Counted from the first letter of the stretch, positions 9,473-19,276 are shown. The stretch: 64,000 nt of DNA from Flavobacteriales bacterium (GCA_020635495.1 JACJZQ010000015.1:36091-100090); one strand, 5' to 3'. Made by a program: numbers and translations. Notes: generated by a model not told the origin, from the letters alone.

Positions 9473-11902
9473 ATGAGGAATTTTCTGTTTCTGGTTCTCT
9501 TTCTTTTCGCAACTGCTCAACTTTTTGCACAGCGTCCAGAAGGAGGTAGACCGGAAGGTGGCGAGCGGCCACCAGGACGAATGCTTACCGGTTTGGTGGT
9601 GGATGAGAATGATCAGCCGATTCCGTATGCTGCGGTTTCAACCCGCCCGCTGAGAGACACAACGCGTGTAAAGGGCGTGGCAACCAACTTGGACGGAACA
9701 TTTGAAATGGAACTCCGTCCAGGACGATTCAAGCTCGAAATCTCCTTTCTCTCCTACAGGAATTACCGCCAAGAGATAAGTCTGCAAGAAGGCAACCTTG
9801 AACTTGGAACCATCAAATTGGAACCACGCTCCGAGTTGATAGATGAGGTAATTGTTACGGGTGAGAAAAGCTACATGGAAATGAAACTCGACCGAAGGGT
9901 TTACAACGTTGGCAAGGACCCGAACAACACTGGCAGCAATGCGCAGGAAATTCTGGAAACGGTTCCTTCTGTTGAGGTGGATATTGACGGCACCGTGAGT
10001 CTGAGAGGCAGTTCCAACGTTCGTATTCTGATCGATGGCAAGCCTTCCGGTCTGACCGGAATAAGCACGCAGGATGCACTTCGGCAATTGCCCGGAAGTT
10101 TGATCGAGAAGGTTGAAGTGGTTACCAATGCATCGGCCCGATACGATGCTGAGGGAGAGGCTGGCATCATCAACATCGTGCTTAAAAAGGATAAGCGTTC
10201 TGGACTGAACGGCTCGTTCGAAGCCAACGTAGGCTACCCACACAATTATGGGCTTTCCGCCAATCTGAACTATCGCACAGGAAAAGTGAACATATTCGGT
10301 AGCGTTGGTGGCAACTACAGAGAACGACCGGGTTCCGGTTCCTCATTCCAGCAATTCTTTTTGGAAGACACCACCTTTTCTTACGAACGAACGCGAGAAC
10401 AGAACCGTGGTGGGTATTCTGCCAACGGAAGATTCGGGATCGACTATTTCATTGATAAGAAGACCAACATCACGGCTTCTGGTATGTACAGTCGGTCATG
10501 GAACAAGAACCTAAGTAAACTGGTTTACACCGATTTTGATGAAAATGGTATTGCTACGCAGATTGTAAACCGTGATGAGGAAGAGAACGAAACCGGGGAG
10601 AACATTGAGGCCAGTCTGAACTTCAGAAGGACCTTCAAATCTGAGGAGCAGCTGCTTACCGCAGACTTCAGTTGGTTTACGCGCGGAGACCTTGAATTGG
10701 GCGACCTGACCGAAGAGGGTGAGAATTATGTTTTGCTGCAACGCACCGAGAATTTGGAAAGCAATCAGAACTGGTTGGCCCAAACTGATTACGTGCATCC
10801 GTTCAACGATAAAGTGAAATTGGAAACCGGTCTGAAAGCCACTCTGAGAAGAATCAACAACGACTATCAGGTAGAACAACAGAACGATTCTTCTGAATGG
10901 GAAATTCTGGATCAATTCAATAACAACTTCGTGTTTGATGAGAACGTTTATGCCGCTTACCTTATGGCTAGTGGTAAGATCAAACGGTTCTCGTTACAAG
11001 GAGGTGTGCGCGCAGAATACACGGATATTACAACAGAACTCAAACGTACCAACGAGAAGAACCGCCAGCGTTACATCAGTTTCTTTCCATCAGCGCATTT
11101 GAGTTATGAGTTCCCTTCAAACAATTCAATACAACTGAGCTACAGTCGAAGAATCAGCAGACCAAGCTTCAGGGAACTCATTCCGTTTTTCAGTCTTACA
11201 GACAACAGGAATTTCTTCTCCGGAAACCCCACGGTCAAGCCGGTTTTCACGCATTCTGTCGAATTGGGACATCTCAAAACTTGGGACAATGGCTCGTTGC
11301 TCACCAGCATTTACTACCGCCACAGCGATGGAGTTGTAGAACGTATCAGTCAGTCGGATTCTACAGGATTGATAACCACATTCCCGATCAATTTGAGTAC
11401 GGAAGATGCTGTTGGATTGGAACTCAGCTTTTCATACAGTCTGTTCAAATGGTGGCGGGTGATGCTTAACGCGAACACCTATTACTCTACCACCAATGGC
11501 GAATATGAAGATCAGTCGTTCTCTGCAGAGACATTCACGGCACAAGGCCGATTTACAAGTAAATGGACCATTTGGAAGCGATTGGACGTCCAGACGGCCT
11601 TCATGTATCGCGCCCCGCGAGTTACGCCTCAGGGGAAACAGTTAAGCATGTATTCTTGGGATATTGGCCTGACCATGGATGTTTTGAAAGGCAATGGCAC
11701 AATTACTTTCAGTGCTCGTGATATTCTGAATTCGAGAAGAAGACGTTGGGAAGTGAATACACCCACGTTAGTCTCAACAAATGATTTTCAATGGCGCGCC
11801 CGTCAGTTCACACTAAGTTTCACCTACAGACTCAACCAAAAGAAAAAACGAGAACGTGGCGGCCGAGGTGGCGATATGGATATGGAACGGGATGAGTTTT
11901 AA
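9473..11902 (+). CDS. TonB-dependent receptor-like outer membrane beta-barrel protein
   Basis: 809 residues. Signal peptide residues 1-19 (cut before QRPEGG), a short Gly/Pro/Arg-rich linker, a carboxypeptidase-regulatory-like beta-sandwich at about 38-115 (GLVVDENDQPIPYAAVS), a plug-like region at about 125-240 (NAQEILETVPSVEVDIDGTV, VRILIDGKPSGL, IEKVEVVTNASARYDAEG), and a C-terminal barrel of the outer membrane beta-barrel family (PF14905 type) ending in a Lys/Arg/Gly-rich tail. This subgroup is common in Bacteroidota and usually has no SusD partner; none is here. Cargo unknown. A TTACTTTG box ten bases before the ATG resembles the -7 consensus with one mismatch. Shares a TTAA stop with the convergent gene. 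Confidence 0.92.
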   Translation: MRNFLFLVLFLFATAQLFAQRPEGGRPEGGERPPGRMLTGLVVDENDQPIPYAAVSTRPLRDTTRVKGVATNLDGTFEMELRPGRFKLEISFLSYRNYRQEISLQEGNLELGTIKLEPRSELIDEVIVTGEKSYMEMKLDRRVYNVGKDPNNTGSNAQEILETVPSVEVDIDGTVSLRGSSNVRILIDGKPSGLTGISTQDALRQLPGSLIEKVEVVTNASARYDAEGEAGIINIVLKKDKRSGLNGSFEANVGYPHNYGLSANLNYRTGKVNIFGSVGGNYRERPGSGSSFQQFFLEDTTFSYERTREQNRGGYSANGRFGIDYFIDKKTNITASGMYSRSWNKNLSKLVYTDFDENGIATQIVNRDEEENETGENIEASLNFRRTFKSEEQLLTADFSWFTRGDLELGDLTEEGENYVLLQRTENLESNQNWLAQTDYVHPFNDKVKLETGLKATLRRINNDYQVEQQNDSSEWEILDQFNNNFVFDENVYAAYLMASGKIKRFSLQGGVRAEYTDITTELKRTNEKNRQRYISFFPSAHLSYEFPSNNSIQLSYSRRISRPSFRELIPFFSLTDNRNFFSGNPTVKPVFTHSVELGHLKTWDNGSLLTSIYYRHSDGVVERISQSDSTGLITTFPINLSTEDAVGLELSFSYSLFKWWRVMLNANTYYSTTNGEYEDQSFSAETFTAQGRFTSKWTIWKRLDVQTAFMYRAPRVTPQGKQLSMYSWDIGLTMDVLKGNGTITFSARDILNSRRRRWEVNTPTLVSTNDFQWRARQFTLSFTYRLNQKKKRERGGRGGDMDMERDEF

Positions 11903-13179
11903 CGCCTATCTATAAGGATCTTCGGCTTGCGCTCATTCTCATTGAATTTCAATGAGTTGATATCATCATTTGTACTGAGAATTAGGCGAGGTTTTACACG
12001 CAACTTGCCTCCTAGCCTTTCCAGAACACTTGTTTGGGCATTCTCTCCTTTGAGAAGCGCCTTTATGACCACTTCATCAAGCCCAAGATCATCCGTGTGC
12101 AGTTCAACCACAAAATTGACCACCTCTTTCATGGCATTCAGTTCATCTATGATAGCATTCGGGTAAAGCGAAGTGCCTTTCAGTTTAACCATCTGCTGTT
12201 TGCGGCCAACCACAGGGCCCAACCTTGGAGTGGTTCGACCACAGCTACACGGTTCATCATAATAGTGGCAAATGTCTCCTGTTCTGAAGCGCAAAACTGG
12301 TGTTCCTTCAACCCCTAAAGGTGTTACAACCACTTCGCCACTTTCTCCATTTTTCACCTGATTTCCATCCTCGTCCAGCACTTCTAAGAACATCAGTTCT
12401 GGTTGAAGATGTGCACCTTTTCCTGCTTCACACTCTGTAAATGCTGTAGCCATTTCTGTGCTTGCGTAGGTAGAGAACAACTGAACATTCCACTGTTCCG
12501 TAATTCGCTTGGCGAGAAAATTGGGTTCCAGATCGGCATCGCGAATCGCCTCCCCTATACAGATGATCTTCTTCACACTGCTCTTGTTCGGGTCAATTCC
12601 GTTGTTGCGAGCGTAATCGATCAGCTTCGGTATAAAACTGGGAACAGCAATAAGAACTGTCGGTTCAAATCGGGCAATACTTTCCCATTGCAATTGCAAT
12701 GCTCCGGGTCCTGACCGGATCATTCTAGCTCCCAGTTCATTGGAACCAAGAAAGTAAGCCAACCCTGCCATGAATCGCTTGTCTATGGTAGTCAGCAACT
12801 GAAACGTGTCATCTTTGGTGCATCCTGCCAATCGATAGGAACCTGCTTCATTCACACCAAGCCTTTTCAGGTCTTTTTCCGTTAGATAGCATGCAACAGA
12901 ATGCCCCAAAGTGCCCGAAGTGGTTACAATATCTCGTACTTCCTGTTTCGGAACACACAGGAAATCCTCATTCCTGCTGGCAATATCATCCTTCTCCGTA
13001 AACGGGAAGTTTTCTATGTCTGACAACTCTTCCAGTTCGCTCGCCTCGGGGCCTGCCCAAACCAATTGATCTTTGTAGTACCAGCTGTTTTTACGCAGAT
13101 AGGCAAGATGTTCATTCAAGGCCTTGAGCCAGAAATTCTCTCTGGCCAACTGACTCGTATCCAACATTTCTAATGACAT
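11899..13179 (-). CDS. AMP-forming acyl/aryl-CoA ligase-like protein (phenylacetate-CoA ligase family)
   Basis: 426 residues, the length of PaaK-type ligases. The adenylate-forming P-loop reads TTSGTLGHSV (residues ~86-95), a variant of SSGTTG; later come LFSTYASTEM, LRFRTGD and the CSCGRTTPRLGPVVGRKQQM stretch with the family's Cys-x-Cys-Gly turn. These enzymes activate a carboxylic acid as its adenylate and usually pass it to CoA. The start overlaps the end of the upstream C45-type gene by ten bases, so the two are translationally coupled; this suggests the activated acid is a donor for (or product of) the acyltransferase-like partner. Substrate unknown; no paa catabolic genes nearby. Confidence 0.85.
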   Translation of the reverse strand: MSLEMLDTSQLARENFWLKALNEHLAYLRKNSWYYKDQLVWAGPEASELEELSDIENFPFTEKDDIASRNEDFLCVPKQEVRDIVTTSGTLGHSVACYLTEKDLKRLGVNEAGSYRLAGCTKDDTFQLLTTIDKRFMAGLAYFLGSNELGARMIRSGPGALQLQWESIARFEPTVLIAVPSFIPKLIDYARNNGIDPNKSSVKKIICIGEAIRDADLEPNFLAKRITEQWNVQLFSTYASTEMATAFTECEAGKGAHLQPELMFLEVLDEDGNQVKNGESGEVVVTPLGVEGTPVLRFRTGDICHYYDEPCSCGRTTPRLGPVVGRKQQMVKLKGTSLYPNAIIDELNAMKEVVNFVVELHTDDLGLDEVVIKALLKGENAQTSVLERLGGKLRVKPRLILSTNDDINSLKFNENERKPKILIDRR

Positions 13180-14837
13180 AGATTCAGATTCTCGATTATT
13201 TTTTCCCGTTCCTGTTCTGATGCGACCTCTTTCTCAAGACTGGTTTCATAATAACCTCTCGCCTTTTCAATTTCGCCTTGCTTAAGGTAGTAATCGCCCA
13301 ACATAAAATAAGTTACATAACTCTGCGGGTTGGAAGCAATGAATTCTTCTTCCAGCGCTTCATTCCATTCGATTTCCTTACCCAGCGCAATGTTCTCAAA
13401 CAATAGGTTCTTCAGTTCCTTGTAGCGAAGAAACTGAGCAAAGTCTTCAGAATTGATAAACGGGTCTGCATCAATCTTCAAACTATCTACCGAAGCATAT
13501 CCAGCTTTCTTTTCGGAACTGAAAATTCTGTTCAGATCATAACAGTAGAATTCGCCAAGTTGAAATGGGCTGGCACTTACCCACATCAATCGCTTCTCTG
13601 GCTGAAAAACAATGCCGTGATGCGCCAATAACTGATTGATTGCTTTCGGATTTCCCATGCCGAGGTCAGCATCATCAAGTCCGCGCTGGTTTCTAAGAAT
13701 TTCCACAGCAGATGTTAAGTTGATTACAGAATCTCTTTCTATCAGTTGGGAGAGTCGCTTGTATCTGTATTCAGAATCTGAGTTCCTGATATTCAAGAGA
13801 TTGACCTCATCATCCTTGAATTCATCACTTTGGTAATGATTGGTGCAGATGAGTTGAGAATTGGCAGAGCGATAAATATCAATGCGGTCTGGAGACTTCT
13901 CAATGACGGCTGCAGAGTGGTCCTCTGCCGAACCGATCAGAATGGACTCCGACACAAAAGTCTGCCTGGCTCTGGCAATTTCGTATGCTTCATCAATATT
14001 CTTGGCGTATTGAAGAATTTCTCGGGCAAGAATTGAAATAGGCGTCTTGGCACCATCTGGAATCTCACTTTTTGCTGCATTGAGCGTTACGGTAAGGCCG
14101 TGCTCGTTCATTCCCGAAACAACCCCCATGAAACCTGCCCATGTAACACTTGCAAAGGCGAAACCGCTGTCTGGTTTCGTGAAGAGAACCAGCTTGTTCT
14201 TAGCGAACTCATCACCCATGTAGAAATCGAAATTCCGAGCAACGATCAAGCTTGAATCTTCCGAAAAACCATCCCAAACAGCAAAGCTCGAACAACCGAC
14301 AATACTTAGGTCCTGCAGTGCATGGCCAATGTCATGCGCAGCATGGTAATTCAGAATACGGCTGTATTTCTCTCCAATAAAATCGTACTTGTCGGCAAAT
14401 GATCTTGAAACCCCATAAATCTCTTTTTGTAGTTCCAAAGGCACATGGTCGTCCAGATTCCGATTGAAGAAAACGACTCCATACTTCAGGGTTTTGAGAA
14501 ATAACTCTGAAGAGACCAATCGTTTGATCTGACCAACAAACGCATCTTCCTGAGAAACGATCTCTCGTTCTGCCAAAAGGCCAAAAACTCTCCCGCGCTC
14601 ATACGGTTTGCCTTCAATAAAAGCTTCCCAAAGTCTACCGCTATTCAGACCATACCAATTGTCTCCAAATACTCGTAACCCATCCTTGATCTGTACCGAA
14701 TCGGCCACTAAATTCATCTCTTGAACTTTAGGGGGATCCAATTCCAGAACTATCATCATGATCTCCGAAAGGAGCCAGAACAGAACGGGCAGCAATAGAA
14801 CAGCGAAAAGCGTGTATTTGACGGCTCTTTTCATCAA
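13170..14837 (-). CDS. C45-type Ntn autoproteolytic acyltransferase/hydrolase, membrane anchored, with TPR-like tail
   Basis: 555 residues. One N-terminal membrane segment (about 8-30). Cys182 in VGCSSFAVWD is the likely nucleophile exposed by autocleavage; RNFDFYMG (201-208) and NEHGLTVTLNA (244-254) are the matching substrate-pocket motifs of the C45/choloylglycine-hydrolase Ntn fold. This group includes acyl-CoA:6-aminopenicillanate acyltransferase-like enzymes. A 38-residue TPR-like unit (LGDYYLKQGEIEKARGYYETSLEKE) closes the protein. The next gene, an acyl-CoA-ligase-like protein, overlaps it by ten bases. A second Met directly follows the first. Exact amide or ester substrate unknown. 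Confidence 0.82.
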   Translation of the reverse strand: MMKRAVKYTLFAVLLLPVLFWLLSEIMMIVLELDPPKVQEMNLVADSVQIKDGLRVFGDNWYGLNSGRLWEAFIEGKPYERGRVFGLLAEREIVSQEDAFVGQIKRLVSSELFLKTLKYGVVFFNRNLDDHVPLELQKEIYGVSRSFADKYDFIGEKYSRILNYHAAHDIGHALQDLSIVGCSSFAVWDGFSEDSSLIVARNFDFYMGDEFAKNKLVLFTKPDSGFAFASVTWAGFMGVVSGMNEHGLTVTLNAAKSEIPDGAKTPISILAREILQYAKNIDEAYEIARARQTFVSESILIGSAEDHSAAVIEKSPDRIDIYRSANSQLICTNHYQSDEFKDDEVNLLNIRNSDSEYRYKRLSQLIERDSVINLTSAVEILRNQRGLDDADLGMGNPKAINQLLAHHGIVFQPEKRLMWVSASPFQLGEFYCYDLNRIFSSEKKAGYASVDSLKIDADPFINSEDFAQFLRYKELKNLLFENIALGKEIEWNEALEEEFIASNPQSYVTYFMLGDYYLKQGEIEKARGYYETSLEKEVASEQEREKIIENLNLCH

Positions 14838-14850
14838 GGCAAAGTAAACC

Positions 14851-14882
14851 GATCAGACCGATCTTAGTTCATCGGTCTTATC
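14851..14882. repeat. Inverted repeat between divergent genes, possible operator
   Basis: Arms 14851-14862 and 14871-14882 are 12 bases each with one mismatch (perfect 8-bp core AGACCGAT / ATCGGTCT) and an 8-base spacer. It lies between the divergently transcribed C45 gene and fumarylacetoacetase, ending five bases before the -7 box of the latter, where a repressor would block the promoter. No T-run follows, so it is not a typical terminator. Regulator unknown. Confidence 0.5.
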
Positions 14883-14886
14883 TCAT

Positions 14887-14894
14887 TACTTTTG
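14887..14894 (+). promoter_or_regulatory. -7 box (TACTTTTG) for fumarylacetoacetase
   Basis: Exact match to the Bacteroidota TAnnTTTG consensus, 19 bases before the ATG at 14914. The expected -33 TTG position is occupied by the right part of the inverted repeat rather than a clear TTG. Confidence 0.4.
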
Positions 14895-14913
14895 ACGCCA
14901 AATCAAGATTGAA

Positions 14914-16164
14914 ATGACGAAACTCAGTTGGTTGGAAATACCCTCAGACAATGACTTCGGATTGGATAATATTCCGTTTGGGATATTCAGCGTGAAAGGA
15001 CACAAACGGGCTGCGACCAGAATTGGCGACAGCCTGGTTGACCTTAACGCCATTCAGAAAGCAGGCCTTTTCTCAGACGTCAATCTTCCGGAAGATATTT
15101 TCAATCAGGATACCTTGAATGATTTCATTGCACTTGGAAAAGCTACAACCAACAGAACTCGAGCACGGATTCAAGAGTTGTTCAGCTACGATAATGGCGA
15201 ATTGAGAGACAATGAATCGGAAAGACTGAACGTGCTTTGGGGCTTGTATGAGGTAGAAATGCACATGCCGGTCAAGGTTGGCGATTACACAGATTTTTAC
15301 AGCAGCCGAGAACATGCCACCAATGTTGGAACCATGTTCCGTGACCCGAATAATGCGCTTTTACCTAACTGGCTTCACATACCGGTAGGTTATCATGGCA
15401 GAGCCTCTTCCATTGTTGTCAGCGGCACACCGATTCATCGACCAAAGGGTCAAACCAAGGCAGACGATGCTGAAGTTCCAACTTATGGCCCTTCTCGCCT
15501 ACTCGATTTTGAACTGGAAATGGCTTTTGTTGTCGGAAAAGGCAATGAATTGGGAACCTCTATTTCCGTAGAGGATGCCGAGGACCACATCTTTGGAATG
15601 GTAATCTTCAACGATTGGAGCGCCCGTGATATTCAGAAATGGGAATACGTTCCGCTAGGTCCGTTCCTTGGAAAAAACTTTGGCTCGTCCATCTCTCCAT
15701 GGATCATTACCATGGAAGCTCTGGAGCCATTCCGCGCGGCAAGTCCAAAACAGGAACCAGCGGTACTTCCATACTTGGAAATGAAAAAGGATCACAACTT
15801 CGATATCAAGCTGCAGGCTATTATTGAAACTGAAAAAGGCGATTCTGTAACTGTTTCCAACAGCAATTTCAAATACATGTACTGGAGCATGGCACAGCAG
15901 TTGGCACACCACACGGTAAACGGCTGCAACATGAATGTTGGAGACATGTGTGCTTCAGGCACCATCTCTGGACCTACCCCAGACAGCTATGGTTCTATGC
16001 TTGAGATCTCTTGGAAAGGAACCAAACCGGTTGCCATGCCAGATGGAACGGAAAGAAAGTTCATCTTGGATGGTGACACGGTTGTGATGAAAGCATTCTG
16101 CGAAAAAGACGGGAAACGAATTGGCTTTGGCGAAGTGAGAACCAAGGTGTTGCCCGCCAAATAA
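14914..16164 (+). CDS. fahA: Fumarylacetoacetase
   Basis: 416 residues, the usual length. Last step of tyrosine breakdown: cleaves fumarylacetoacetate to fumarate and acetoacetate. Family landmarks: the N-terminal SH3-like domain (FGLDNIPFGIFS), DFYSSREHATNVGTMFR near residue 130, PVGYHGRASS, the metal-site Glu pair in DFELEMAFVVG, NDWSARDIQKWEYVPLGPF near 232-250, and GTISGPTPDSYGSMLE. No other tyrosine-degradation gene is in the window, so it is an isolated member of the pathway here. Possibly regulated through the inverted repeat upstream. Followed by a strong bidirectional terminator. Confidence 0.96.
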   Translation: MTKLSWLEIPSDNDFGLDNIPFGIFSVKGHKRAATRIGDSLVDLNAIQKAGLFSDVNLPEDIFNQDTLNDFIALGKATTNRTRARIQELFSYDNGELRDNESERLNVLWGLYEVEMHMPVKVGDYTDFYSSREHATNVGTMFRDPNNALLPNWLHIPVGYHGRASSIVVSGTPIHRPKGQTKADDAEVPTYGPSRLLDFELEMAFVVGKGNELGTSISVEDAEDHIFGMVIFNDWSARDIQKWEYVPLGPFLGKNFGSSISPWIITMEALEPFRAASPKQEPAVLPYLEMKKDHNFDIKLQAIIETEKGDSVTVSNSNFKYMYWSMAQQLAHHTVNGCNMNVGDMCASGTISGPTPDSYGSMLEISWKGTKPVAMPDGTERKFILDGDTVVMKAFCEKDGKRIGFGEVRTKVLPAK

Positions 16165-16182
16165 ATAATTGAACTCCAAACG

Positions 16183-16211
16183 AAAAAAGGCCGCGAATTG
16201 CGGCCTTTTTT
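16183..16211. terminator. Bidirectional rho-independent terminator
   Basis: AAAAAAGGCCGC (16183-16194) and GCGGCCTTTTTT (16200-16211) are perfect complements around a 5-base loop, giving a U-tract in either direction. It lies between the convergent fumarylacetoacetase and the acidic lipoprotein gene and serves both. Confidence 0.92.
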
Positions 16212-16231
16212 CTTTGTTGATGGAAGTGGAA

Positions 16232-16453
16232 TTATTCTCCGCCTTCAGTTGCTTCTTCAACTGCTTCCTCCAACTCAGTAGCCAAGCTGTCAACGGCTTC
16301 AGCAGCCTCTTCAACAACTTCTTCTACTTCTTCTGCTACTTCCTCAACTGCATCTTCTGTAGCTGCTTCTTCCTTTGGTGCTGATTCACAAGCCATGAAA
16401 GAAGTGAAGATTGCAGCTAGAAATAGATTTCCGAAAAGTGTAGATTTTTTCAT
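16232..16453 (-). CDS. Small acidic lipoprotein
   Basis: 73 residues. The signal peptide ends in FTSFMAC, a lipobox with Cys22, so the protein is predicted to be lipidated. The mature part is almost entirely Glu/Ala/Val with short heptad-like EEV/EEA repeats, i.e. an extremely acidic helical coiled coil. Such short Glu/Ala-rich lipoproteins occur in many Bacteroidota; no function is known. Its own terminator follows. Region 16454-16648 upstream is non-coding with no recognised element. Confidence 0.7.
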   Translation of the reverse strand: MKKSTLFGNLFLAAIFTSFMACESAPKEEAATEDAVEEVAEEVEEVVEEAAEAVDSLATELEEAVEEATEGGE

Positions 16454-16648
16454 GAGATAAATAGGTTTGGTTTATGAGAGGCGCCAAACTACAAAAACCC
16501 TTGTATTAGGTAACAATATGTTAATAAGTAGCGCGTAATTGCTAACAACTAGGGCAATTTGATCCCAATTTGGTTATGAACAAGCACAATTGAATACTTC
16601 CCTTGCTTTTCATGCGTTTGCTTCATGCAACGAAATAGTTTTGTTCTG

Positions 16649-19276
16649 ATGAACTGGATAAAGCGAACCTTATTCTTCATTCTCCTTTTGGCGCTCTTAA
16701 TGCTCGGAGCCGCCACATTCATCACTTGGAAGTATTCTGACGACCTGAAAGCCTTTGCAGTTCAGTCTATCAGAGATGTAATGATCACGGAAACGGAGTT
16801 CAATGAAGATGTGGTGGTCTCTGTTTGGAGCGATTTCCCGCTTGTTGCGGTTGAGATTTCTGACATCCGGATAACAGATTCATTCGGAACGGATACGTTA
16901 TTGATGCTTGACAAGGGTTTTGTGCAATTCGACCTTATCAAACTCATACAGAATAAGATCACCATAGAAGGGATTCGGGCAACAGACGGTTTTATCAAAC
17001 TGAGAAGAAACGCTGAGAATGAGTGGAATTTCCGTGTTTGGAAACAGCCTGAACGCGATGATAATGCCAAAACCGATTTCAGCATTGAAGTTCTAGTACT
17101 GGAAAATGTCCATCTCGATTATGATGATAGAATGATCGACCTGAACATTCAATATCGTTCCGATAAATCGAAGATCAAAGGGCGATTTACGAACGATAAT
17201 CAACGTTTAGGCTTGAGTCTGAATGGGTTCATGGAATCGCTCACCACAGCCGGTGACCAACGTATTGTGGGTCTTCCGCTGCAATTGGCAGGTCTGCTGA
17301 ACATCAATAACAAGGACAGAATCTATACCATAGAAACGGGAAATGCCATTCTTGCTGGCAACGAAATGGTGGTGAATGCCGAATGGAAAAGCATTGAGGG
17401 CGGTACGAACATGGAAATGAAGGTGCATGCTGGAAACATCGAACCTGCTGGACTGATTCCATTGGTTTGGCCGCAGATGCCGGAGAATATCAAAAACCTG
17501 AACATTGAAGGAAACTCTGATATCATTTTCACGCTGAATGGACCATTTAAATTGGACGCTGGACCGAAGTTGGACGCCACCATCAGAATGCGCAACGGTA
17601 GCCTCGTGTTTCAGAATACGAATGTTACCGATCTGAATTTTGAAGGAAAACTCCTCATGGAAGACATCAAAAGGTCAAAGGCCATGAGAATCGTTTTTGA
17701 CCAATTCAGTTTGAAAACCCCTAGCGGAAACGTGGAAGGAAGTGGATCACTTACCGATCTGACAAACCCAACACTCAAACTCAAAACGAAAGGACGAACG
17801 CGGCTGGAGGAATTTACGCGCGTGGCCCAGATAGAAGACGAAATGAAAGCCAGTGGCGACATGAGCTGGAACATCGAATTCTCTGGTCCGTTGGGAAAAG
17901 ACTTCAATACAACGGTGAATGAATTGAAGCAGATGACGTGGAGCGGCTCCATTTCGCTACAGAACAGCGCCCTCGATTTCAACAATGGCATTCCGCCCTT
18001 GACCGACTTTTCTGCCAATGTTTCCATGAATCAAGGAAAAACCGCCATTACTCAATGCAGCGGTAATCTGGGCCATTTAGCGTTCGATGGCAACATAGAC
18101 ATTGCCCAACTCAAACAGATTCTCACAGATGAGAAGGCCGCTGTAAACGTGGTTGGAAACATCCATGTTAAAGAATTGAATGTCAGTCAACTACCTGAAG
18201 AATGGAAATTTGAATCGGAGTCGGGTTCCAATTCAGAAAGAGCCGTACAAATGCAAGTTCAGGCTGCTTTTGATAAGGTGATCTACAACGATTTTACCGC
18301 CACCAACATGAGCGGAAATGTGAACATGAACAACAACCGTGTTGACATTACCGGGTTGAAATTCAGCGCGCTAGGCGGTATCATCAGGTCGGACCTGTCC
18401 TATTCGCCAGCGGCTTCTGGATACATTCTAGATATTGATGCTGATCTTAGAAACATAGACATGAGCCGAACGCTCAAAGAATGGAATGAATTCGGTCAAA
18501 AAACCATTACATCATCCAATCTGAAGAGCACCGCAAATGCAACATTGGAAGCGGATATTTACCTCGATAAGAATCACAATTTGATAATGGATCAACTTCG
18601 GGTTGAAGCTGATGTTGAGGTTGGCGGTGGAGAACTGATCGAGTTTGAGCCGCTATTGGCCATGTCCAAATTCATTGATGTTGAAGAGCTGAATCGAGTG
18701 CAATTCGATACGCTTCGCAACCAACTCAGTATTCGGAACAATAAGTTGGTCATCCCAAGAATGTCGGTTTCCAGTAGCATTCTGAATGTACAGGTATTCG
18801 GAGAGCATGGCTTCAATCAAGACATGGACTACCACGTCAATCTTCTACTTACTGATCTTCTGAGAAGAAAACAGAAGAAAACCAAGACGTTTGATGGGCA
18901 TGAGATCATTGATGAAAAGGGCAAAACCAGACTATTTCTGTGGATACGTGGTAGACCCGGAGACTTGAAAGTGGGATTTGACAAACGTGAGGTCAAACAG
19001 AAAATGAAAGAAGACCTCAAAAAAGAAGGTCAGACCATCAAGCAATTGTTCAAGGAGGAATTTGGCGGTAGTAAGTCTGATAAGAATGAAACGGAAGAAG
19101 AATCCATCCAATTCAAGTTAGAGGACAACGGGGTTTATCAGGAATCTGAAAGAGACAACGAAAAGCCCACAGAAGAAAAACCTGAACCGAAGAAGAAAAA
19201 GAAAAAAGGCCTCTTCTCTACCGAAGAGGAAGAAACGGAGACCGAAGGTGGATTCGAGATTGAGTTCGACCCTTAA
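16649..19276 (+). CDS. AsmA-like envelope protein
   Basis: 875 residues from the ATG at 16649, chosen because it gives MNWIKRTLFFILLL, the usual short positively charged start before the membrane segment; an ATG eight codons earlier (16625) is possible. One N-terminal membrane segment, then a very long beta-rich periplasmic part with repeated amphipathic strands typical of the AsmA/TamB-like superfamily, whose members are thought to carry lipids between the membranes. The C-terminal AsmA-like region (about 620-800) includes NLKSTANATLEADIYLDK. It ends in a charged low-complexity tail with PKKKKKKG and Glu runs. Next gene is 32 bases downstream, so possibly one transcript with the histidine kinase and hemW. 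Confidence 0.82.
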   Translation: MNWIKRTLFFILLLALLMLGAATFITWKYSDDLKAFAVQSIRDVMITETEFNEDVVVSVWSDFPLVAVEISDIRITDSFGTDTLLMLDKGFVQFDLIKLIQNKITIEGIRATDGFIKLRRNAENEWNFRVWKQPERDDNAKTDFSIEVLVLENVHLDYDDRMIDLNIQYRSDKSKIKGRFTNDNQRLGLSLNGFMESLTTAGDQRIVGLPLQLAGLLNINNKDRIYTIETGNAILAGNEMVVNAEWKSIEGGTNMEMKVHAGNIEPAGLIPLVWPQMPENIKNLNIEGNSDIIFTLNGPFKLDAGPKLDATIRMRNGSLVFQNTNVTDLNFEGKLLMEDIKRSKAMRIVFDQFSLKTPSGNVEGSGSLTDLTNPTLKLKTKGRTRLEEFTRVAQIEDEMKASGDMSWNIEFSGPLGKDFNTTVNELKQMTWSGSISLQNSALDFNNGIPPLTDFSANVSMNQGKTAITQCSGNLGHLAFDGNIDIAQLKQILTDEKAAVNVVGNIHVKELNVSQLPEEWKFESESGSNSERAVQMQVQAAFDKVIYNDFTATNMSGNVNMNNNRVDITGLKFSALGGIIRSDLSYSPAASGYILDIDADLRNIDMSRTLKEWNEFGQKTITSSNLKSTANATLEADIYLDKNHNLIMDQLRVEADVEVGGGELIEFEPLLAMSKFIDVEELNRVQFDTLRNQLSIRNNKLVIPRMSVSSSILNVQVFGEHGFNQDMDYHVNLLLTDLLRRKQKKTKTFDGHEIIDEKGKTRLFLWIRGRPGDLKVGFDKREVKQKMKEDLKKEGQTIKQLFKEEFGGSKSDKNETEEESIQFKLEDNGVYQESERDNEKPTEEKPEPKKKKKKGLFSTEEEETETEGGFEIEFDP

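Noticed and set aside
9638..10243. 201-codon antisense open frame inside the TonB-type receptor
   Set aside because: Opposite a clear plug region; no recognisable protein.
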